A DNA stretch of 58,489 nucleotides from Gammaproteobacteria bacterium. Its GTDB lineage: Bacteria > Pseudomonadota > Gammaproteobacteria > Steroidobacterales > Steroidobacteraceae. The notes beneath the pieces were generated by a model. The model saw only the letters and a program-made list of their open reading frames with translations, was not told the DNA's origin and searched no databases. Within the stretch, counting starts at the first letter, position 1. The number at the start of each line of letters is the position of its first letter. A program made the position numbers and the translations under genes. Shown here piece by piece: positions 53,446-58,489 of this stretch. Location of the stretch: NCBI GenBank assembly GCA_016874295.1, contig VGUH01000019.1:1-58489 (forward strand), written 5' to 3'.

Positions 53446-55116
53446 TCACTGACCGGAGATCTGCTCCTTCAGCAGGTCGCCCAGCGAGGTGCCGCTCGCC
53501 GAGTCGGTGCCGCGGTACTGCTGCACGGCCTCGGCCTCTTCCTCGGCCTCGATCGCCCTGATGGACAGCACGATCGCGCGGCTCTTGCGGTCGACGCCCG
53601 TGAACCGGGCCTCGACCGGGTCGCCGACCTTGAGCACCGTGCGCGCGTCCTCGACGCGGTCGCGCGCGAGCTCGGAGGCACGCAGGCTCCCCTCGATGCC
53701 GTCGCCGAGGTCGATGACCGCGCCGCGCGCGTCGACCTCCTTGACGGTGCCCTTGACGATGCTGCCCTTCGGATGATCGGCGAGGTACGCCGAGATCGGG
53801 TCCTTGGCCATCTGCTTGATGCCGAGCGAGATGCGTTCGCGCTCGGGATCGATGGACAGGACCATGGCCTCGACAGTCTGGCCCTTCTGGTAGTCGCGCA
53901 CCGCCTCCTCGCCCGGGCGGTCCCAGGAGATGTCGGAGAGGTGCACGAGCCCGTCGATGCCGCCCGGCAGGCCGATGAATATGCCGAAATCCGTGGTCGA
54001 CTTGATCTGGCCGCCGACGCGGTCGCCGCGGGTATAGCTATCCGCGAACTCGCGCCAGGGGTTCGGCTCGCACTGCTTGAGGCCGAGCGAGATGCGGCGC
54101 CGCTCCTCGTCGATGTCGAGGACCATCACCTCGACTTCCTCGCCGACGTGCACGACCTTGGCCGGGTTCACGTTCTTGTTGGTCCAGTCCATCTCGGACA
54201 CGTGGACGAGGCCCTCGACCCCTTCCTCGATCTCGACGAAGCAGCCGTAGTCGGCGATGTTCGTGACCTTGCCGAACAGGCGGGTGTTCGGCGGGTAACG
54301 GCGTGCGATGTTCTGCCACGGATCAGCGCCGAGCTGCTTGATGCCGAGTGAAACGCGCTGGCGCTCACGGTCGAATTTCAGGATGCGCACGTCGATCTCG
54401 TCGCCGACCTTCACGATCTCGGACGGGTGCTTGACGCGCTTCCAGGCCATGTCGGTGATGTGCAGCAGGCCGTCGATGCCGCCGAGGTCCACGAATGCGC
54501 CGTAGTCGGTCAGATTCTTGACCGCGCCTTTCACGACGTCGCCTTCCTTCAGGTTGTCGAGCAGCTGGGAGCGCTCGGCGCTGTACTCCTGCTCGACGAC
54601 CGCGCGGCGCGACACCACGACGTTGTTGCGGCGCTGGTCCAGCTTGATGACCTTGAACTCGAGTTCCTTGCCCTCGAGGTAACTCGGGTCGCGCACCGGG
54701 CGCACGTCCACCAGCGACCCCGGCAGGAACGCGCGCACGTTGTCGAGTTCGACGGTGAAGCCGCCCTTGACGCGGCCGTTGATCACGCCCTTGACGATCT
54801 CGCCCTTGGTGAAAGCCTCTTCCAGCCGGGTCCAGGTGCGGGCGCGCTTGGCCTTCTCGCGCGACAGCCGGGTCTCGCCCGAGCCGTCCTCGACGGCGTC
54901 CAGCGCCACCTCGACTTCCTGGCCGATGGCGACGTCCACTTCTCCATGTTCGTTGCGGAACTGCTCCGCGGGGATGACGGCCTCGGACTTGAGGCCGACG
55001 CTGACGATCACGACGTCGGCGTTCACGTCGACGACGGTACCGGTCAAGATCTGGCCAGGCCTGATCTGCTGGCTCGCAAGGCTCTGCTCGAAAAGTTGCT
55101 GGAAGGATTCGGTCAT
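53446..55116 (-). CDS. rpsA: 30S ribosomal protein S1
   Basis: 556 aa, six S1 (OB-fold) domains; E. coli has 557. The N-terminal [13 protein letters not shown] binds the 30S subunit. Each repeat shows G-x-V-x-G/D-x-G-a-F-V/I-D ([62 protein letters not shown]). S1 melts mRNA at initiation. It lacks a clear Shine-Dalgarno, as expected for rpsA, which is autoregulated through its leader. Followed by ihfB after 57 bases. Confidence 0.98.
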   Translation of the reverse strand: MTESFQQLFEQSLASQQIRPGQILTGTVVDVNADVVIVSVGLKSEAVIPAEQFRNEHGEVDVAIGQEVEVALDAVEDGSGETRLSREKAKRARTWTRLEEAFTKGEIVKGVINGRVKGGFTVELDNVRAFLPGSLVDVRPVRDPSYLEGKELEFKVIKLDQRRNNVVVSRRAVVEQEYSAERSQLLDNLKEGDVVKGAVKNLTDYGAFVDLGGIDGLLHITDMAWKRVKHPSEIVKVGDEIDVRILKFDRERQRVSLGIKQLGADPWQNIARRYPPNTRLFGKVTNIADYGCFVEIEEGVEGLVHVSEMDWTNKNVNPAKVVHVGEEVEVMVLDIDEERRRISLGLKQCEPNPWREFADSYTRGDRVGGQIKSTTDFGIFIGLPGGIDGLVHLSDISWDRPGEEAVRDYQKGQTVEAMVLSIDPERERISLGIKQMAKDPISAYLADHPKGSIVKGTVKEVDARGAVIDLGDGIEGSLRASELARDRVEDARTVLKVGDPVEARFTGVDRKSRAIVLSIRAIEAEEEAEAVQQYRGTDSASGTSLGDLLKEQISGQ

Positions 55117-55126
55117 TGGGTCATCC

Positions 55127-55140
55127 GGGCCTCGGGGCCC
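55127..55140 (-). promoter_or_regulatory. hairpin in the rpsA leader
   Basis: A 5-bp GGGCC/GGCCC stem with a 4-base loop ends 10 bases before the rpsA ATG, and no canonical Shine-Dalgarno follows it (only GGAT). In E. coli the rpsA start region is made of hairpins without a good Shine-Dalgarno and is the target of S1 autorepression; this hairpin could be part of an equivalent. Only the hairpin is visible, the regulation is inference. Confidence 0.4.
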
Positions 55141-55239
55141 ATTGGGTTACTACCGCCGTACGGCATCCTGCCGGTCCGGGTCCTGCTCGACGCGGCCTGG
55201 CATCCCGCCCGGCCGTCCCTGCCGGCCCTTGCCGGCACT

Positions 55240-55935
55240 TCAAAGTCCTCGCGCCGCCTCCGGAAACCGCTCGCGCGCGAGTTCTATCACCCGCCCGACG
55301 ACCTCCTCGATGGTCAACGCAGTCGAATCCACGACCACCGCCTCCGGAACCGCGACCAGCGGGGCCACGGCACGCGTGGTATCCCGCCTGTCCCGCTCGG
55401 CGATCTCTGCGGAAAGGGCGGCAAGGCTACCACTCAACCCCTTTTCTTTCAACTGGTTATAGCGTCTCCGGGCCCTTTCCTCGGGGCTCGCCGTCAGGAA
55501 GATTTTGAGCCCGGCGTCGCGAAAAACGATCGAACCCATGTCTCTCCCGTCGGCTACCAAGCCCGGTTGCGCCGCAAAGGCACGCTGCCGGCCAAACAGC
55601 GCCGAACGCACCTCCTGCCAGGCGGCGACCCGGGACGCGGCTTCGCCCGTCGCCTCGGCCCGTAGTTCGCAGGTCACGTCTTCCCGATCGAGGACGACGC
55701 GCTCGTCGCCATGCGCGTCCATGCCGAATTGCACGTCAAGACCGGCGGCGAGACGCGCATGACCCGCCCTGTCGTCAGGAGCGAGACCGGCCCGCAGGCC
55801 GGCAAGCGCCACCAGCCGGTACAGGGCGCCGCTATCCAGCAGGTGCCAGCCGAGATGGCGGGCCACACGGCGGGCGACGGTACCCTTGCCGGAGCCGCTC
55901 GGCCCGTCGATCGCGATGATCGGCAGCCCGGTCAC
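55240..55935 (-). CDS. cmk: cytidylate kinase
   Basis: Phosphorylates CMP and dCMP with ATP. It is 231 aa from GTG 55935, which overlaps the aroA stop (GTGA). The P-loop is IAIDGPSGSGKGTVARRVA; DSGALYRLVALAG, DGRDMGSIVF and LTASPEERARRRY are typical of the CMP kinase NMP-binding and lid regions. Standard position between aroA and rpsA. Confidence 0.97.
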   Translation of the reverse strand: MTGLPIIAIDGPSGSGKGTVARRVARHLGWHLLDSGALYRLVALAGLRAGLAPDDRAGHARLAAGLDVQFGMDAHGDERVVLDREDVTCELRAEATGEAASRVAAWQEVRSALFGRQRAFAAQPGLVADGRDMGSIVFRDAGLKIFLTASPEERARRRYNQLKEKGLSGSLAALSAEIAERDRRDTTRAVAPLVAVPEAVVVDSTALTIEEVVGRVIELARERFPEAARGL

Positions 55936-57245
55936 GACACCTCCGCCAGCCGGAGCCCGGCGGCCCGTGCAAGATCTGCAAAGCCGGGGAATGACGTCGC
56001 CACATTCTGCACGTCTTCGATCGTGATCGGCGCCCGCGCCCGGGCGCCCAGCACGGCGAAGGCCATCGCGACGCGGTGGTCGCCCTGGCTTGCAAGGCAG
56101 CCGCCGCCAACCTCCCCGCCCTGGATTCGCAGGCCATCCGGCCCCGCCTCCACCGCAATGCCGAGCGCCGCGAGACCGCCGGCCATGGCGGCCAGCCGGT
56201 CGCTTTCCTTGACCCGAAGCTCCCCGGCGCCGGTTACGACCGTCTCGCCGGCCGCAACCGCCGCTGCAGCAAACAGCACCGGTAATTCGTCGATCGCAGC
56301 AGGCACGAGCGCCTCGGGCACAACAACGCCTTGCAGGCGGCTTGGGTACACCTCGATGTCGGCGCGAGGCTCGCCTGCCAGCATCGCGCGCGCCTGCAGC
56401 CGGATGTCGGCGCCCATCAGGCGCAAGATGTCGATGAGCGCCGTGCGCGTCGGATTGACGCCGACGTCAAGGAGGACAAGCGGCCCTCGCCCCGCGATCA
56501 GTGCGGCGACGATGAAGAATGCCGCGGAGGAAAAGTCGCCCGGAACCTCGATGCGCGCGGCATGCAGCCGTGCACCGCCGGTAACGGCCACTTCATCCGC
56601 AGACCGCTCGACCGCGACGCCAAAGGCCTCGAGCATCCGCTCAGTGTGGTCGCGGGTCGCCGCCGGCTCGACGACGCTCGTGCGGCCCTCAGCCTGCAGG
56701 CCGGCGAGCAGCAGGGCGGATTTGACCTGCGCGCTCGGGACGTCGAGGCGGTGACTCACGCCCACTAGCCGGCGGCCGCCGCGGATGGCGACCGGCGGCC
56801 GGCCCCCGTTGGTCCGCACATCCGCCCCCATGCGCCGCAGCGGCGCCGCGACCCGTTCCATCGGACGCGCCATCAGGGACGCATCGCCGATCAGGATCGT
56901 GTCGAAGCCCTGGCCGGAGAGCAGGCCGGCCAGGAGCCGCATGGAGGTGCCGGAGTTGCCGAGATCGAGCGCCGCAGGTGGCGCCTCAAGTCCGCGCAGC
57001 CCCTTGCCGTGAACGCGCAGGACGCCGGCGGCCGGGCGCCCGGCGGAGACACCCATGGCGGCCAGCGCATTGAGGGTTGCGAGGCAATCCGCGCCTTCCA
57101 GGAAGCCGTGAATCTCGGTCGTCCCCTCCGCCACCGCACCGAGCATGGCCGCGCGATGGGAAATCGACTTGTCGCCCGGGACGCGGATCTCGCCGCCAAC
57201 TTCGCCGCCGGGGTCCGCAATGAAGCGCATGGTCCGCGTGCTCAC
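55932..57245 (-). CDS. aroA: 3-phosphoshikimate 1-carboxyvinyltransferase (EPSP synthase)
   Basis: Sixth step of the shikimate pathway: joins PEP and shikimate-3-phosphate. It is 437 aa from GTG 57245, overlapping the hisC stop. It has GDKSISHRAAMLGAVAEG, LGNSGTSMRLLAGLLSGQ and KSALLLAGLQAEG; RVKESDRLAAMAGGLAALG (here LRVKESDRLA) and the final GDHRVAMAFAVLG. The N-terminal segment LDLGNSGTSMRLLAG resembles the common class of bacterial enzymes. Translational coupling hisC-aroA-cmk. Confidence 0.97.
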   Translation of the reverse strand: MSTRTMRFIADPGGEVGGEIRVPGDKSISHRAAMLGAVAEGTTEIHGFLEGADCLATLNALAAMGVSAGRPAAGVLRVHGKGLRGLEAPPAALDLGNSGTSMRLLAGLLSGQGFDTILIGDASLMARPMERVAAPLRRMGADVRTNGGRPPVAIRGGRRLVGVSHRLDVPSAQVKSALLLAGLQAEGRTSVVEPAATRDHTERMLEAFGVAVERSADEVAVTGGARLHAARIEVPGDFSSAAFFIVAALIAGRGPLVLLDVGVNPTRTALIDILRLMGADIRLQARAMLAGEPRADIEVYPSRLQGVVVPEALVPAAIDELPVLFAAAAVAAGETVVTGAGELRVKESDRLAAMAGGLAALGIAVEAGPDGLRIQGGEVGGGCLASQGDHRVAMAFAVLGARARAPITIEDVQNVATSFPGFADLARAAGLRLAEVS

Positions 57246-58375
57246 CGGGTTGCCGAGAGCGCCGCATCCATCGCGGCCAGCAGTCGCTCGTTCTGCGCCG
57301 CCGTGCCAGCCGAGATCCGCAGGTGATGCGGTAGCCCGTAGTTGCCGACCGGCCGTGCGATGACGCCCTGCCGCAGCAGGGCGTCGTGCGCTGCAGCCGA
57401 GGGCCTGCGCAGGTCGGCGAGCACGAAGTTGCCTGCCGACGCGGGCGCCCGGATCCCGAGCCGTGCGAGACCGTCGCGCAGCTGCCCGATGCCGGCCCGG
57501 TTCAAGCCGACTGTCGTCTCGAGGTGTTCGCGGTCATCGAGCGCCGCGGCAGCGGCCGCGAGCGCCGGCACCGAGACGTTGAATGGCTGGCGGACGCGAT
57601 TGAGGAGGTCGGCGAGGTCCCGGTGAGACAGCGCGTAGCCGACGCGCAGACCCGCGAGGCCGAAGGCCTTGGAGAACGTACGCGTGACGACGAGATTCGG
57701 GTAACGCGCAAGCCAGCGCGTCCCGTCGGGTACTCCGAGGCCGGCGGAGTACTCGTGATACGCCTCGTCGAGCACAACGATGACTTCCGGCGGTACCGCG
57801 CGCAGCAGCGCGTCGAGGGCCGTCTCGTCCAGCCAGGTGCCCGTCGGGTTGTTGGGATTCGCGAGGAACAGGAGCCGTGTCTTCGGGCCGATGGCCGCGA
57901 GCAGGGCCGAGGGGTCGTGCCCCAGCGGCTGGCAATCGTCGGCCGGCCGCGCCGCGGCCACGCGCGCGCGCGCGCCGCAGGCCTGCACGGCGATCGGGTA
58001 CACGGCGAATGCGTACTCCGAATACACCGCCTCGATGCCCGCCGCGAGAAAGGCCTGGGCCAGCAGCACCAGCACGTCGTTCGAGCCATTGCCGAGGGTC
58101 ACCTGGTCGAGCTCGACGCCGTGGCGCCGCGCGAGCCGGGAGCGCAGGTCGTGACCGCTCCCGTCCGGGTACAGGCCGACATTCGCCATGGCGACGGCCA
58201 GCGCCGCGCGCGCACGCGGCCCCGGCCCGAGCGGATTCTCGTTCGAGGCGAGCTTGATGCTGTCCGAAATGCCGAGTTCCCGCTCGAGCTCCTCGATCGG
58301 CTTGCCCGGCACGTACGGCTTCAGCTGCCGCACGCCCGGAACCGCCAGCGCCTCGAAGCGGTTCTCCGACCGCAT
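57242..58375 (-). CDS. hisC: histidinol-phosphate aminotransferase
   Basis: PLP-dependent transamination of histidinol phosphate, 377 aa; in this gene position (hisC-aroA-cmk) the enzyme may also act on aromatic amino acids. It has LASNENPLGPGP, GNGSNDVLVLLAQAF, FLANPNNPTGTW, VVLDEAYHEYS and the PLP-lysine site VTRTFSKAFGLAGLRVGYAL. The ATG at 58375 is immediately preceded on the minus strand by the IS-end-like repeat (58376 onward), so its usual upstream region, with any Shine-Dalgarno, is not there. The family N-terminus (FEALAVPGVRQLKPYVPGKP) is nevertheless complete. Confidence 0.95.
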   Translation of the reverse strand: MRSENRFEALAVPGVRQLKPYVPGKPIEELERELGISDSIKLASNENPLGPGPRARAALAVAMANVGLYPDGSGHDLRSRLARRHGVELDQVTLGNGSNDVLVLLAQAFLAAGIEAVYSEYAFAVYPIAVQACGARARVAAARPADDCQPLGHDPSALLAAIGPKTRLLFLANPNNPTGTWLDETALDALLRAVPPEVIVVLDEAYHEYSAGLGVPDGTRWLARYPNLVVTRTFSKAFGLAGLRVGYALSHRDLADLLNRVRQPFNVSVPALAAAAAALDDREHLETTVGLNRAGIGQLRDGLARLGIRAPASAGNFVLADLRRPSAAAHDALLRQGVIARPVGNYGLPHHLRISAGTAAQNERLLAAMDAALSATR

Positions 58376-58489
58376 CTAGGGAAGCTCTGCACAGGTCGCG
58401 TGGAGCGCGTTACGCGCGCGCCACGCGGCCACAAGACGCGACCGACGAAGTGGGTTGAATACCCACGAGGAGGGAGCAACGCAGTGGCC
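58376..58489. repeat. structured IS-end-like sequence, copy 2, running off the window
   Basis: Begins CTAGGGAAGCTCTGCACAGG, resembling IS5-type terminal repeats preceded by the CTAG target. 27 of its first 32 bases match 33536-33567. Inside are nested inverted repeats: GGTCGCG (58394-58400) pairs with CGCGACC (58437-58443) around further GC hairpins, and GTGGGT/ACCCAC forms another (about 58449-58465). No open frame of note begins in the window; the last bases have GAGGAGGG. It could be the first 100 bases of an insertion sequence or a non-autonomous element. Confidence 0.45.

Overview
The window looks like chromosomal DNA of a GC-rich gammaproteobacterium. Two conserved gene blocks support this: thrS-infC-rpmI-rplT-pheS-pheT-ihfA-merR-tRNA-Pro (14.4-21.7 kb) and hisC-aroA-cmk-rpsA-ihfB-lapB (51.9-58.4 kb), both on the minus strand. 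A PA3496-like small protein and a decarboxylase that resembles the C-terminal half of the Xanthomonas LysC-LysA fusion point towards the Xanthomonadales/Steroidobacterales/Nevskiales side of the class. That placement is inference; no rRNA is present.

Layout. 0-2.6 kb: the end of an IS5-type transposase, an EamA transporter broken by that element and by a nonsense codon, a lysA-like gene and two small proteins. 2.7-11.4 kb: acyl-CoA/alcohol/aldehyde metabolism, namely an SDR, an acyl-CoA dehydrogenase, alanine dehydrogenase, a coniferyl-aldehyde-type dehydrogenase, and the operon phaB-frmA-gfa-fghA for glutathione-dependent formaldehyde oxidation. 11.5-14.4 kb: three overlapping genes for a secreted duplicated-domain protein, an MFS permease and a methyltransferase. 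14.4-21.7 kb: translation genes. 21.8-25.0 kb: a carotenoid-desaturase-like flavoprotein followed by three gene relics (lpxL-like, hyuB, nnrS).

25.1-33.5 kb is the most interesting part. A minus-strand operon paaK-aauB-aauE-aauD-aauA-cytochrome c encodes a tryptophan tryptophylquinone (TTQ) amine dehydrogenase of the aromatic/methylamine type, with every key light-chain residue in place, together with phenylacetate-CoA ligase. Divergent from it lie an AraC/FeaR-like regulator and, on the plus strand, an aldehyde dehydrogenase and an MBL-fold protein. Together they predict a compact route from an arylethylamine to the aryl-acetaldehyde, aryl-acetate and aryl-acetyl-CoA. A TonB-receptor relic sits just upstream of paaK. 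At 33.6-36.8 kb an MFS exporter, a DUF2783 protein and a flavin aromatic hydroxylase form a further aromatic-metabolism operon. fdhD (36.8 kb) fits formate dehydrogenase maturation downstream of formaldehyde oxidation.

37.9-51.7 kb: tRNA-Val, a DUF305-LVIVD fusion protein, a TonB receptor with an in-frame amber codon, a SAM hydrolase-family protein with a signal peptide, uvrB, an aminotransferase, tRNA-Asn, an EamA transporter, a short BcsC-like outer-membrane protein, galU and a ComEA-like protein. The extreme right end, next to the hisC start codon, is a structured repeat resembling an insertion-sequence end. A related 32-bp copy lies at 33.5 kb. Both window ends therefore look like mobile-element ends. 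Six broken genes in 58 kb show ongoing decay in the accessory parts, while the housekeeping blocks are intact.
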